Source: Mycobacterium colombiense (lineage in GTDB: Bacteria > Actinomycetota > Actinomycetes > Mycobacteriales > Mycobacteriaceae). Taken from it: a stretch of DNA of 64,000 nt. The position numbers and the translations under genes were made by a program. Where the stretch lies: contig NZ_LZSX01000088.1 of NCBI RefSeq assembly GCF_001665835.1, positions 155,178 to 219,177 of the forward strand. The letters run 5' to 3'. This document shows, in pieces, positions 51,669 to 61,280 of this stretch (the first letter of the stretch is position 1; each line of letters starts with the position of its first letter). The notes under the pieces are model-generated. The model worked only from the letters and a program-made list of their open reading frames with translations, did not search any database and was not told the DNA's origin.

Positions 51669-53378
51669 TCATGTCCCGCCGAGGGCGTCCCGCACGCGTC
51701 CACGCGCCCGGTCGAGCCGGGCGGCGGCCTCGGTCGTGTCGACGCCCTTCAGCAGCGCCACGATCGCCGTCTTGGCGTGACCGCCCGCGGCGGCGAGCGC
51801 GGCGGTCGCGGTCTCCTCGTCGACGCCGGCCGCGTCGCGGACGATCCGCACCGCCCGGCGGCGCACCTTCGCATTGGTCGCGCGCACGTCGACCATCCGC
51901 GGTCCGTACGCCTTGCCGAGTGCGATCATCACGCTCGTCGAGAGCGCGTTGAGCACCACCTTCTGGGCCGTGCCCGCGGTCAGCCGCGTCGAGCCGGCGA
52001 GCACCTCGGGCCCGGTCAGCAGCTCGATCAACACGTCGGCGGACGCCTCGCTGCCCGGGTTGTTGACGATCGCGACGGTCAGGGCACCAGCCGCGCGCGC
52101 GTGCTCGAGCGCCCCGAGCACATACGGGGTGCGGCCCGACGCCGTGATCCCGACAAGCGCGTCGGCGGCGGTGAGGTCGGCGAGATCGGCGTGATCGAAC
52201 GCGTCTTCGGCGCCCTCGATCGCCTCGGTCAGCGCCGCCGGTCCACCGGCGATCACGCCACGCACCAGGTCGGTGCCGAACGTCGGCGCGCATTCCGCCG
52301 CGTCAAGCACCCCGAGCCGCCCAGGTGTCCCGGCTCCGGCGTAGACCAGGCGGCCGCCGCGCTCGAGCCGCGCGGCGATCGCCTCGGCCGCCGCCGCGAT
52401 CCGCGGGACCGCCGTGGCCACCGCGCCGTGCGCTTCGGCTTCGGCTGCGACGAGCAGCGCGACGACCTCGGCGATGGGGCGCGCGTCGAGATCGTAGAGG
52501 TCTGGCCGAACCGCCTCGGTGGCGAGCGCATCGAGCCCTTGTGGAACAACGGCTTTCGCATCCTCGTGCACGCGAATCACATACGGCTCGTGGATTGCCC
52601 GTAGTTGCAGCGCGCCGTCGAGCGCATCGCCGGCGGCCGGGATGAGATCCAGCTGCGCGCGCAGCGCCTGGACTCCCGCTAGTCCGCCGACCATCGCCAC
52701 CGGGCCATCCCCGGCCGCGCGGGCGGTCGCGGCGAGCGCCTCGGCGGCGGCGCCGATGATCGCCAGCGCCGCGGCGTCACCCTGCGCGGCCAGGACGTCG
52801 GGCGCGAACGACGCGAGTGCGGCTGCACCGGTGAGCTGCGCGGGCCAGGTCTTCGGGACGCCGAAGCGGGCGCGGGCGGCCTCGAGCAGCGTGGTGGACG
52901 GTCCGCGGCCGTCGTGAGCGCGCAACGCCGCGCGCAGCCCGGCGGCGCCGATCCACGCGCCGCCGCCCTCGTCGCCCAGCCAAGGGCCCCAACCGTCGGC
53001 CGTGCGCAGCGCGCCGTTCGCGTCGATGGCGAGCGCCACGACGCCGGTGCCCACGATCAGCACGACGCCCGGCTCACCGTTCAGCGCGCCCGCGTGCGCG
53101 ATCACCGCGTCACTCGTCACGGCGACGCGTTGCGCCCGAAGCGATTTCAGCAACGCGTCGGCCAGCGAGCGCGTTGCGTCCGGCGCCGCGAGCGCCCCCG
53201 CAGCGCCCACGATCACCTCGTCGACCGGGCCGAGCTCGCGTGCAACTGCCAGAATCGCCGCCTCCGCGGCCCGTACGCCGCCGGGCGCCGCGAGCCCCGG
53301 CGCGCCCGCGCCCTCGGCCCTGCGGCCACCTGCCGCGGCCCGGCAGGAGGTCTTACCGAGGTCGACTGCGAGGATCAC
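51669..53378 (-). CDS. murQ: Fused BadF-type sugar kinase and MurQ (MurNAc-6-P etherase)
   Basis: A 569-residue fusion. Residues ~1-265 are a BadF/N-acetylglucosamine-kinase ATPase (VILAVDLGKTSCRAAA, GVVLIVGTGVVALAIDANG, GDEGGGAWIGAAGLRAAL). Residues ~285-569 are MurQ (RLVYAGAGTPGRLGVLDAAE, VGITASGRTPYVLGALEHA, GSTRLTAGTAQKVVLNALST). The first domain would phosphorylate MurNAc or GlcNAc; the second cleaves the lactyl ether of MurNAc-6-phosphate. In the etherase GAGTSGRLG motif the serine is proline. GTG 53378 overlaps the upstream stop (GTGA). Composition is strikingly GC- and Ala-rich, hinting at acquisition. Confidence 0.9.
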   Translation of the reverse strand: MILAVDLGKTSCRAAAGGRRAEGAGAPGLAAPGGVRAAEAAILAVARELGPVDEVIVGAAGALAAPDATRSLADALLKSLRAQRVAVTSDAVIAHAGALNGEPGVVLIVGTGVVALAIDANGALRTADGWGPWLGDEGGGAWIGAAGLRAALRAHDGRGPSTTLLEAARARFGVPKTWPAQLTGAAALASFAPDVLAAQGDAAALAIIGAAAEALAATARAAGDGPVAMVGGLAGVQALRAQLDLIPAAGDALDGALQLRAIHEPYVIRVHEDAKAVVPQGLDALATEAVRPDLYDLDARPIAEVVALLVAAEAEAHGAVATAVPRIAAAAEAIAARLERGGRLVYAGAGTPGRLGVLDAAECAPTFGTDLVRGVIAGGPAALTEAIEGAEDAFDHADLADLTAADALVGITASGRTPYVLGALEHARAAGALTVAIVNNPGSEASADVLIELLTGPEVLAGSTRLTAGTAQKVVLNALSTSVMIALGKAYGPRMVDVRATNAKVRRRAVRIVRDAAGVDEETATAALAAAGGHAKTAIVALLKGVDTTEAAARLDRARGRVRDALGGT

Positions 53379-53743
53379 CGCAGCTTCTGCGCGAATTCGA
53401 TGATGTTGCCGTCCGGGTCGGCGATGTGCAGCGTCCGTTCGTGCCATGGCCGATCCACCGGTCCGCTGAGAATCTCGACACCGAGCCCACGCAACCGTTC
53501 CGCTTCCGCGTCGACGTCGTCGATCAGGAAGCCGATCTCACCGCAGGGCGGGTTGCCGCCCTCGCGACCGATGAGCTCCGGCAGCTTCGAGCGTTCGAAG
53601 AGCGAGAACTTCGTGTTCTCCATTTCGAACTCGACATAGCCGTCGCCCTCGATGCGCACCCGAAGACCGATCACGTCGCGGTAAAACGCCACCGATCCGC
53701 GCAGCGACTCGACATAGTGAATGACGTAGTCCACACGACGCAT
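53375..53743 (-). CDS. VOC (glyoxalase/bleomycin resistance) family protein
   Basis: A 122-residue vicinal-oxygen-chelate protein: YVIHYVESLRGSVAFYRDVI, GEIGFLIDDVDAEAERLRGL, LHIADPDGNIIEFAQ. The metal-binding His/Glu pattern is present. ATG 53743 (MRRVDY) chosen over a longer frame from 53797. First gene of the minus-strand group with kinase-MurQ and amidase. Confidence 0.85.
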   Translation of the reverse strand: MRRVDYVIHYVESLRGSVAFYRDVIGLRVRIEGDGYVEFEMENTKFSLFERSKLPELIGREGGNPPCGEIGFLIDDVDAEAERLRGLGVEILSGPVDRPWHERTLHIADPDGNIIEFAQKLR

Positions 53744-53856
53744 GAGGGCACCGTAGCGGTTTCCGCTATGAGCGGTCCCCCGCCCTCTTGCGGCCACTGG
53801 CTACCTTGCGCGGTGCGACACGAGGTGTGCGCGCTACGGACGGCTGACAGGTGCGA

Positions 53857-55536
53857 CTACGGATCGCCGAGCGGGATAGGCGCAGGACAGCCGTGTCTAG
53901 CTGGGAGCTGCAGGAAGCGATGTACGAGGGCGATCGCTATGCTGCCTTCACCGACCGATGCCGCGACGCGCTTCACTGATCCCGAGCGAATATCGCCGAC
54001 TGCGAAAATCCCGGGGGCGCTCGTTTCCAGAGCGAACGGCTCACGATCGACGTTCCACTGTCCCGCTTGCATCGCTGCGGTCCCTGTCAATACGAATCCG
54101 TGCTCGTCGCGCGATATCTCGGAGGGCAGCCAATCTGTCGTCGCTTCGGCGCCGATGAGCACGAAGAGCACGCTTGCGTCCCGCCGAGATGAGATACCCG
54201 CCCTTCGATCGATCACCTCGATCGCCTTGAGTTCTTCGTCTCCGTGCACGGCGACGACCTCGGATCGCGTCTCCACCCGGATGTTCGCCTTTGTCGCAAT
54301 CTGCTGGATGAGGTAGTGAGACATGCTCTCGGCGAGCGACTCGCCCCGCACGAGGAGCGTGACCGATCGGGCGTGGTTGCTGAGGAAGACGGCGGCTTGG
54401 CCGGCCGAATTACCCGCACCAATCAAATACACATCGTTGCCCTGCGCCAGGCCCGCGTCGCTACGCGCCGCGCCGTAGTAGACACCGGAGCCGACGAATC
54501 GATCGATCGAATCGACCCGGAGTCGTCGCCACTCCACACCCGTCGCAAGCACGATCGACCTCGTTCGGAGAACATCGCCGCCATCCAGCGTGACGGTCAT
54601 GTCGGTGGGGTCGATGTCTTCCACCTGACGGGTCACGACGATCTCGGCACCCAACCGTTTCGCCTGCTGCAGCGTCCGCGCTGCGAGGTCGTCACCGGAG
54701 ATACCGAACGGGAAGCCTGTGTAATTCTCGATCCGGGTTGAGGTGCCGGCTTGCCCGCCGGGAGCGAAGGATTCGATCAGGCCCGTCTGCAGACCCTCGG
54801 AGGAGCCGTTGACCGCCGCCGTCAGACCCGCCGGGCCGCCGCCTACGATCACCACGTCGTAATGCGACCGGTTTGGCTCGACCGTCAGTCCAGCGGCCTT
54901 CGCAACCGCGCGCATCGTCGGGGTAGTCAGTCGCGTGCCGTCGCGCAGCATCACCGTCGGACAGGCGGAGGGATTGCCTCCGGCGCGTGCGAGCGCTGCA
55001 GGATCGTCCGGGCCTAGGCGTTCGAAAGGAATCTGGTTGCGGTGGAGAAAGACGCCACAGGCGTGCACTCCGGGGTCGACGCGCGGGCCGATCACGAACA
55101 TCGCTGGCTCGCGCGGGTGCGCGGTGGCCCTTTTGAGCATCTCCATGCGCTCCAACGCGGCGGCACCGACCGTTTCGGAAATTTGGGGGGCCATGGCGGC
55201 GAGCGTGTGAAACACCTCGACCGTCAATTTCACTACCCGCGACGGCTCGACGGCTCGCATGCTGGCGGGCAACGGCGTACCGAGTGTCATCGGAATCTCG
55301 CCTCCGACTTCGCCCGGAAGCCGTTCGCCGATCACTTCCTCGACTCCGTTCACCAGCTTCGTCAGCTCGGCTTTACCTTCGACCACGATCGCCAGGGACC
55401 TTCCTTCGCCCTCGTGGCCCACGTACTCACCGGCGACGAGGTGGATGTCCTCCACGGCGCCAGCAAGGTACTCCAGTTCTTTGTCCCCCAGCGTCGAGAA
55501 GAGCGGAATGGTGGCCAGCTCTTCGATGGTGAACAC
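53857..55536 (-). CDS. Cyclic-nucleotide-binding domain fused to thioredoxin-reductase-like flavoprotein
   Basis: A 559-residue protein. Residues 1-~120 form a cNMP-binding domain (IPLFSTLGDKELEYLAGAVE, GEVGGEIPMTLGTPLPASMR with the phosphate cassette in degenerate form). A linker with a glutaredoxin-like patch follows, then from ~230 the FAD/NAD module (DVVIVGGGPAGLTAAVNGSS, DVYLIGAGNSAGQAAVFLSN, GIFAVGDIRSGSVKRVAAS). The reductase CxxC is absent (GVYYGAARSDAG). GTG 55536 follows GGGAGGCAACC. Probably a cAMP-gated NAD(P)H oxidoreductase; it lies divergent from two adenylate cyclase genes. Confidence 0.9.
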   Translation of the reverse strand: MFTIEELATIPLFSTLGDKELEYLAGAVEDIHLVAGEYVGHEGEGRSLAIVVEGKAELTKLVNGVEEVIGERLPGEVGGEIPMTLGTPLPASMRAVEPSRVVKLTVEVFHTLAAMAPQISETVGAAALERMEMLKRATAHPREPAMFVIGPRVDPGVHACGVFLHRNQIPFERLGPDDPAALARAGGNPSACPTVMLRDGTRLTTPTMRAVAKAAGLTVEPNRSHYDVVIVGGGPAGLTAAVNGSSEGLQTGLIESFAPGGQAGTSTRIENYTGFPFGISGDDLAARTLQQAKRLGAEIVVTRQVEDIDPTDMTVTLDGGDVLRTRSIVLATGVEWRRLRVDSIDRFVGSGVYYGAARSDAGLAQGNDVYLIGAGNSAGQAAVFLSNHARSVTLLVRGESLAESMSHYLIQQIATKANIRVETRSEVVAVHGDEELKAIEVIDRRAGISSRRDASVLFVLIGAEATTDWLPSEISRDEHGFVLTGTAAMQAGQWNVDREPFALETSAPGIFAVGDIRSGSVKRVAASVGEGSIAIALVHRFLQLPARHGCPAPIPLGDP

Positions 55537-55812
55537 GGTTGCCTCCCAATTCCTTCGCGGGAGGCCGCTGATCCACGAGCGGCTTCGCGTGCGATGTCGA
55601 AGTTTCTATGCAGGAATCGTCCACCGCACACCGTTGGCGGCGCATGAGGCATCCGCCCCAAAAAAGGCAGGACCTACCCAGACCGGCGGAGGTTCAACTG
55701 CTGCAAGACCTTGGCGGAGACGTTCGCGTCAATATTGCCCTGCATGCGCGGCCGTCGTTGGCGGATCGCCCGGTGGCACCTGGCGTGGCCCACGCAGGCG
55801 TAAGGTTCGACC

Positions 55813-57141
55813 ATGAACGCCCCGCCGGACATTCACTATGCCAAGAGCGGTGGCCTCAACATCGCGTTCTCGGTGACCGGAGAGGGTCCCGACCTCGTCG
55901 TCGCGCCCGGCTTCATCTCGCACCTCGACATCATGTTGGAGGAGCCGTCGGTCGTTCACTTCTACTCGCGGCTCGCGTCCTTTCGTCGCGTCGTCACCTT
56001 TGACAAGCGGGGCACCGGTCTCTCGGATCCGGTGATGCACGCGCCGACGTTGGAAGAGTCCGTCGATGATCTGCGCGCCGTCATGGACGCGGCCGGATGT
56101 GAACGCGCCGACCTCGTGGGCGTTTCGGAGGGTGGCACGATGGCGATGCTGACAGCGGCCGGCCATCCCGATCGCGTGAATGCGCTTGTCCTATATGGCT
56201 CGTTCTCCCGTCTGCTCCGAACGACGGACTACCCGCTCGGCGTCACCGAGGAGCAGCTGTCGGCGTTGGTTGAGGTGAGTGCGAAGGGCTGGGGTGAGGG
56301 CGTCGGATTGGGTGCCTGGGCTCCAAGCCGGCGGGGCGACGCCGATTTCCGGCGGTGGTGGGCGCGGCTGCAGCGCGTGGCCGCCAGCCCGGGCATGGTC
56401 CGCAACATCTTCGCGCTCTATCCGCAGCTGGACATCCGTGACGTGCTGCCCGCGATCCAGGCGCCGACGCTCGTGGTGCACCGGCGCGCCGACCGGATGG
56501 TGAGGTGCCAGATGGGTCGCTACCTTGCCGACCGCATCCCCGGGGCCAAGTTCATCGAGATCGACGGCGCCGACCATCTGTTCTTCACTGGCGACGCCGA
56601 TGCGCTGCTCGATGAGGTCGAGGAGTTCCTTACCGGCGTCCGCCCACAGCCGGCGGTCGAGCGCGTCCTGGCCACCGTGCTGTTCACCGACATCGTCGAC
56701 TCCACAAAGCGGGCGGTCGAGCTTGGCGACCAGCGATGGAAGGAGCTGCTCGGCAGGCACGACGTCCAGGTACGGCGCCAGCTCGCACGATTCCAGGGTT
56801 GTGAGGTCAACACGACGGGCGACGGCTTCCTCGCCCGGTTCGACGGGCCCGCCCGCGCCATCCGCTGCGCCATGGCGATCCGCGACGTAATGCGGAGCCT
56901 GGGCCTCGAGGTGCGGGCAGGCGTCCACACGGGTGAGGTCGAGTTGCGCGACGACGACATCAGCGGCATCGCCGTCCACATCGCAGCGCGTGTGGCGGCA
57001 GCGGCCGGGGCCGGCGAGGTGCTCGTTTCGCGCATCGTCGTCGACCTGGTCGCCGGGTCGGGCCTCAGCTTCGCCGCTCGCGGCGAGCACGCCCTCAAGG
57101 GTGTGGCGGGCGAGTGGGGGCTGTTCGCCGTCGAGGGTTGA
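55813..57141 (+). CDS. Alpha/beta hydrolase fused to class III adenylate/guanylate cyclase
   Basis: A 442-residue fusion. Residues 1-~270 are an alpha/beta hydrolase (FDKRGTGLSDP, GVSEGGTMAML with nucleophile serine, DGADHLFF with the histidine). Residues ~280-442 are a class III cyclase catalytic domain (TVLFTDIVDSTKRAVELGDQ, EVNTTGDGFLARFDGPARAI, VRAGVHTGEVELRDDDISGI). The metal-binding Asp in FTDIVDS is present. The combination is common in mycobacteria; the hydrolase part may act as a sensor. It is divergent from the cNMP-binding flavoprotein across a 276-base gap with no further gene. Confidence 0.9.
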   Translation: MNAPPDIHYAKSGGLNIAFSVTGEGPDLVVAPGFISHLDIMLEEPSVVHFYSRLASFRRVVTFDKRGTGLSDPVMHAPTLEESVDDLRAVMDAAGCERADLVGVSEGGTMAMLTAAGHPDRVNALVLYGSFSRLLRTTDYPLGVTEEQLSALVEVSAKGWGEGVGLGAWAPSRRGDADFRRWWARLQRVAASPGMVRNIFALYPQLDIRDVLPAIQAPTLVVHRRADRMVRCQMGRYLADRIPGAKFIEIDGADHLFFTGDADALLDEVEEFLTGVRPQPAVERVLATVLFTDIVDSTKRAVELGDQRWKELLGRHDVQVRRQLARFQGCEVNTTGDGFLARFDGPARAIRCAMAIRDVMRSLGLEVRAGVHTGEVELRDDDISGIAVHIAARVAAAAGAGEVLVSRIVVDLVAGSGLSFAARGEHALKGVAGEWGLFAVEG

Positions 57142-57164
57142 CGGGATACGGCTTCCGCCGTGCT

Positions 57165-57632
57165 CTAGGTTTCGGCCGGCTGATGTATCCGCGAATCCCA
57201 AATCCGTTGTGTCTCCACACCGACCGAGGGGTTGTCGATCTCCTGGAAGTTCCGTCCACCTCGATTGAATGTGGCGACGACGGCGGCGGGCGCATCCTGT
57301 TCCAGGATTGGGATGGACAGCCACTCGCAGGGGCGTATGTGCACCAAATCCACCGCCTTAGCGGTTTTGCCGGGGTCGTAGCCGTAAGGCCCGGAGATGC
57401 GGCCCAGCCAGAACCAGCCGTGCGTGTCGCGGGTCCAGACGAACGAGCCTTCGTCGAGCTCGGCGAATCGGGCGACCCGACGGGCAAGCCGGCCCTGTTC
57501 GGCTGAACTGCTCACAAGTCGGCCAAACCCGCACACGCCGAGCCGGCGAGCGCGATCGATGGTGGCTTGTGGCTCGACGGCAGCGTTGCGGGATCGCATC
57601 GGCGCGCGGTAGACGGCGACCATGAGAGACAT
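57165..57632 (-). CDS. Hypothetical protein, EVE/PUA-like features
   Basis: A 155-residue protein (MSLMVAVYRAPMRSRNAAVE, GSFVWTRDTHGWFWLGRISG, VHIRPCEWLSIPILEQDAPA, RNFQEIDNP). The small beta-rich pattern with WxRD and PxEWL recalls EVE/PUA-like domains of modification-dependent restriction proteins, but the match is by eye only. ATG 57632 is chosen because the longer frame has no ribosome site. Tail-to-tail with the cyclase fusion. Confidence 0.6.
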   Translation of the reverse strand: MSLMVAVYRAPMRSRNAAVEPQATIDRARRLGVCGFGRLVSSSAEQGRLARRVARFAELDEGSFVWTRDTHGWFWLGRISGPYGYDPGKTAKAVDLVHIRPCEWLSIPILEQDAPAAVVATFNRGGRNFQEIDNPSVGVETQRIWDSRIHQPAET

Positions 57633-57709
57633 GGTGCCTCGACGCTGCAGCCGATCCGATGCGGCCCCTTTCCCGCACATCGCGGGCGACGACGATTTAA
57701 TCTCCCGAC

Positions 57710-59236
57710 ATGGATCGCATCTGGCAGTGGACTTGGGATCGCTGTGGGCCGAGGTATTACTGGTGGGCGCTGTGCGTTGCCGCGTATCTCGTTTCGCTTC
57801 CCGTCTACTCCGTGTTCATATTGGTGCCAATCGTCGCTTCGGAGAAGTCCGGACGGTACGTTGACGCGACCGTCGTCACCGTTATCACCGTGCTGCTGCT
57901 CGTATGCATCATGGTCCTTCCTGGTCGCCAATGGATTCGCTTTATGCAGCAGTGGGCAGCCGGTCGCAAAATCGATCGAGCGGCCGCACTCGAGGAGACC
58001 TACCGCTACAGCCGCAAATCGTCGGCCTTGACGGTCTGGGCCACCGGCGTATGGGCCGCCGCGTTGTCGGTCGTCGTCGCCGCGATCGCCGGAGCCGCAT
58101 GGACCCGGTTGGTGCAATACGGGATCCGCGGCGCCGTCGTCGGAATAGCGGTGCAGCTGATCGCCTATCACAGCATCCTGGAGGCGATGCAGCGTCCGGT
58201 CAGGATCGCCCTTGCCGGCGACACGGGGATCGGGGACTCGCTGCCGCACTCGCGCCCGAGTTTTGCCACGCGGTCGAACGTGTCCATGCTTGCAGCCGCG
58301 TTTGCCTACGCCGTCGCCGGCGCTATGTTCGCGACGGTGCTCAACCCGATCAGCGACGCACCGATCCTGTCCGCCGTGATCGGATGCGTGTTGACGCTGG
58401 CTTTCGCGGTGCCGGTCACCGTCGGTATCGGATTTTCACACTCTCTGCAACCCGTTCGCGACCTCGCTAAAGGCGCCGAACGTGTTGCGGCAGGGGACTT
58501 TAGCCAACGCTTGCCGGTCGTTCAGGACGACGACCTCGGCGTACTGGCCGCATCGTTCAACCGCATGCAGACGGGTTTGGCTGAGCGACAACGACTTCAG
58601 GGCGCGTTCGGCACCTACGTCGACCCGGCTCTCGCTGCGCGGCTGCTTCAACAGGGCGACGACGTGTTCACCGGTGAACGGCGCGAGGTGACCGTGATGT
58701 TCGTGGACATCCGCGACTTCACACCGTTCGCCGAGGCGAACACCGCCGAGGACACGGTCGCCCGGCTCAACGCGCTGTTCGAGATCGTCGTGCCCGCCGT
58801 CGTCGACGCCGGTGGGCACGTCAACAAGTTCCTCGGCGACGGCGCACTGGCCGTGTTCGGCGCCCCCAACGATCTCGCAAACCATGCCGATGCCGCGGTG
58901 GACGCCGCCATGGTGATTCAGCGTCTCGTCGGCGAGCGATTCGGCGGTGAGCTTCGCATCGGCATCGGCATCAATACCGGAAAGGTGATCGCCGGCACCA
59001 TCGGCGGCGGAGGCAAGCTCGAGTTCACGCTGATCGGTGATGCGGTCAACGTCGCGGCCCGCGTCGAGCAGCTCACCAAGGCCACGGGCGATGCGATGCT
59101 GCTCACCGGTTCGTGCGTGGACGCGCTGACCAGTCGACCGCACGGACTGCTCGATCGGGGAACGCACGCTTTGAAGGGCAAATCCGCTTTAGTGCAAGTC
59201 TTCACTCTTGCTCTACAGGACCGAAAGCCGCACTGA
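57710..59236 (+). CDS. Membrane-bound class III adenylate cyclase with HAMP domain
   Basis: A 508-residue protein: six membrane segments in the first ~255 residues (VAAYLVSLPVYSVFILVPIV, ATVVTVITVLLLVCIMVLPG and others), a HAMP domain (PVRDLAKGAERVAAGDFSQR), then the cyclase domain (VTVMFVDIRDFTPFAEANTA, HVNKFLGDGALAVFGAPNDL, FTLIGDAVNVAARVEQLTKA). The metal Asp, the substrate Lys and Asp, and the transition-state Asn/Arg are all present, so it should be active. Layout as in mycobacterial Rv1318c-Rv1320c-type cyclases. ATG 57710. Confidence 0.93.
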   Translation: MDRIWQWTWDRCGPRYYWWALCVAAYLVSLPVYSVFILVPIVASEKSGRYVDATVVTVITVLLLVCIMVLPGRQWIRFMQQWAAGRKIDRAAALEETYRYSRKSSALTVWATGVWAAALSVVVAAIAGAAWTRLVQYGIRGAVVGIAVQLIAYHSILEAMQRPVRIALAGDTGIGDSLPHSRPSFATRSNVSMLAAAFAYAVAGAMFATVLNPISDAPILSAVIGCVLTLAFAVPVTVGIGFSHSLQPVRDLAKGAERVAAGDFSQRLPVVQDDDLGVLAASFNRMQTGLAERQRLQGAFGTYVDPALAARLLQQGDDVFTGERREVTVMFVDIRDFTPFAEANTAEDTVARLNALFEIVVPAVVDAGGHVNKFLGDGALAVFGAPNDLANHADAAVDAAMVIQRLVGERFGGELRIGIGINTGKVIAGTIGGGGKLEFTLIGDAVNVAARVEQLTKATGDAMLLTGSCVDALTSRPHGLLDRGTHALKGKSALVQVFTLALQDRKPH

Positions 59237-59371
59237 GAACAGTGCTTGGCTAAAGCATCGATTGCGGCTGGGCGCAGAATTGATACGGTCAACCCACGGC
59301 CGCCAATTTGGCCGCCGTAAAGTTCGCCAGCCCACAACCGCACTGGAGGAGTTCATGCGCAGGAGCGCGTC

Positions 59372-60103
59372 ATGAGCGATGCCGCCTGGGCTCTCTATAC
59401 CGAGCAGATGAACAACGTCGACGGCTGGTTCTTCGAGGCCGACGTCGAGCTCTTCAGCCAGCTGCTCGCGTGCCAGACGGCCGAGGGCATCAAGGGTGAC
59501 ATGCTGGAGATCGGCGCGTACCAGGGCAAGTCCGCCATCTTGATGGGTTACGGCCTGCGTGACGATGAAGACTTGGTGATCTGCGATCTGTTCGGCGCCG
59601 TGATGGATCACGCCGACATCGCGCAGGCCCCACGCCAGGAGTACTCGGGCCTGGACCAGCAGCAGTTCCTGACCAACTGGGATCGGTTCCACACCCGCCG
59701 GCCGACGCTGGAGGTCTGCGAATCATCGGCGCTCGATCTGGGAGAGCGGGCGCTGCGCTTCGTCCACATCGACGGCTGCCACGCCTACCAGTGCGTGGCC
59801 AATGACATCCGCCTCGCCGTGACTCACACGGCCGAACGGGGCGTGATCGTGATGGACGACTATCGAGGGGTCGAAACCCCCGGCGTGGCGGCGGCCGTCT
59901 GGCAGGCCGTCGGCAATGGCTTCGTGTTCCCGTTCGCGGCGACGTATATGAAGCTCTATGCCTGCACGTCGGCCGCTGATCAGAGTTACTGGTTGGAACG
60001 GGTCCGGGATCGCGGTGACATCTGCGCCTTCCCCGACTTCGACTTCCCTTCATATCGGAGCGTTTCGGACACGCAGATTCACCACTCGGCCGACGAGCAC
60101 TGA
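59372..60103 (+). CDS. Class I SAM-dependent methyltransferase (Methyltransf_24 type)
   Basis: A 243-residue methyltransferase with GDMLEIGAYQGKSAILMGYG as SAM motif I, VICDLFGAVMDH, LRFVHIDGCHAYQCVANDIR and GVIVMDDYRGVETPGVAAAV. This type O-methylates sugars in glycopeptidolipid and lipooligosaccharide pathways. Convergent with the glycosyltransferase gene 8 bases away, which supports a glycolipid role. ATG 59372 follows GGAGCGCGTC. Confidence 0.87.
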   Translation: MSDAAWALYTEQMNNVDGWFFEADVELFSQLLACQTAEGIKGDMLEIGAYQGKSAILMGYGLRDDEDLVICDLFGAVMDHADIAQAPRQEYSGLDQQQFLTNWDRFHTRRPTLEVCESSALDLGERALRFVHIDGCHAYQCVANDIRLAVTHTAERGVIVMDDYRGVETPGVAAAVWQAVGNGFVFPFAATYMKLYACTSAADQSYWLERVRDRGDICAFPDFDFPSYRSVSDTQIHHSADEH

Positions 60104-60110
60104 CGGGCGG

Positions 60111-61280
60111 TCAGCCCGAGGTTTGGCCGACCGTGGCTTCCAGGAGATCGGCGGCCGTGGCAGCGCTTTCGGTGGGTGTGGCCATCTGGGCGGCGATCTC
60201 AAGGGTTCGAGCGATGCAGTGCGGGGTGAGGATGGCACGCAGATCGGCGAGCAGCGAATGCGGGGTGGTTGCGGAGAAGTGCCGTCCGATGCCGACGCCC
60301 AGCTGGCCGACCGCGGCGGCCCACATCGGCTGATCGACCGAAACCGCAAGGGCCAGCGTGGGTTTGCCGGCGCGTATGCCGGCGAATGTGGTGCCGGGAC
60401 CCCCGTGGTGAACGACCGCGCGGCAAGCGGGAAAGACGGCCGAGTGGTTCACCGCGCCGACAACCTTTACATGGTCGAACTGCGGGATGCCGGCCAAATC
60501 ACTTACGCCGCTGCAGATCAGCGCGCGCTCGCCCAATTGCGCGCAGGCCCCGCTGATCATCTCGAGCAAGCCGGCGGGAAAGGCGACTCGCGCGCTGCTG
60601 CCAAAGCCGAAGTAGATCGGCGGCGTTCCCGCGGCAATCCATGACGAGACCTCGTCGTCGACATCGGTCGGTAACTCCAGCGTCAGCCCGCCGACGAAAG
60701 GCCGTCGGACATCCCATTTCGCCCACTCGGCTGCCAGTCCCGGGAAGAAGAGTTCGTCGTAGGCCTGAATCTCCAGCGGTTGTCGGGCCGAGGGCCCCGT
60801 TTCCTCCGGCAGGCCTAATGTTTGGCGGAAGGCGTCTTCGGCCTCTTTGGTGACTTGCGAACACGTGTCACGCCCGAGCGGGTAGATGTGCAGCGCGGCC
60901 TGCGGAATATCGTAGTATTCCGCAACATTGGCGGCCAGCCCCTGCTGGCTTGCGTCGGTCAACAACAGGTCGGCCCCGTCCGCCAGTGACGTGAGCGCCG
61001 TGCCCAGCTGCGGCCAGAGTCGTTTGAGATCCTCGGAAATCACCCACGCCATGAAGACGGGATTCGGTGTCTCCCCGTACTTCCGGGCGATATCCGCGTT
61101 CTGCCGTACCTGGTCGGGGCCGTGGGGGATCGCGGCAAGGCCCGCCGACTCGACGAAGCCAACATAGTTGGGCGGCACCGCCATGGTGACATCGTGACCT
61201 CGGCGCTGCAGCTCCCGGCCGATGGTGGCGCACGGCTCGACATCACCCCGAGTTCCCAAGGTTGCCAGCACAATTCTCAT
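60111..61280 (-). CDS. GT1-family glycosyltransferase (glycolipid type)
   Basis: A 389-residue GT-B enzyme. The N-terminal half starts MRIVLATLGTRGDVEPCATI; the donor half has PPIYFGFGSSARVAFPAGLL and AVVHHGGPGTTFAGIRAGKP, VSVDQPMWAAAVGQLGVG, as in mycobacterial glycopeptidolipid and phenolglycolipid transferases. ATG 61280 overlaps the stop of the upstream decarboxylase gene (ATGA), so the donor sugar may be the product of that enzyme (xylose). Confidence 0.91.
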   Translation of the reverse strand: MRIVLATLGTRGDVEPCATIGRELQRRGHDVTMAVPPNYVGFVESAGLAAIPHGPDQVRQNADIARKYGETPNPVFMAWVISEDLKRLWPQLGTALTSLADGADLLLTDASQQGLAANVAEYYDIPQAALHIYPLGRDTCSQVTKEAEDAFRQTLGLPEETGPSARQPLEIQAYDELFFPGLAAEWAKWDVRRPFVGGLTLELPTDVDDEVSSWIAAGTPPIYFGFGSSARVAFPAGLLEMISGACAQLGERALICSGVSDLAGIPQFDHVKVVGAVNHSAVFPACRAVVHHGGPGTTFAGIRAGKPTLALAVSVDQPMWAAAVGQLGVGIGRHFSATTPHSLLADLRAILTPHCIARTLEIAAQMATPTESAATAADLLEATVGQTSG

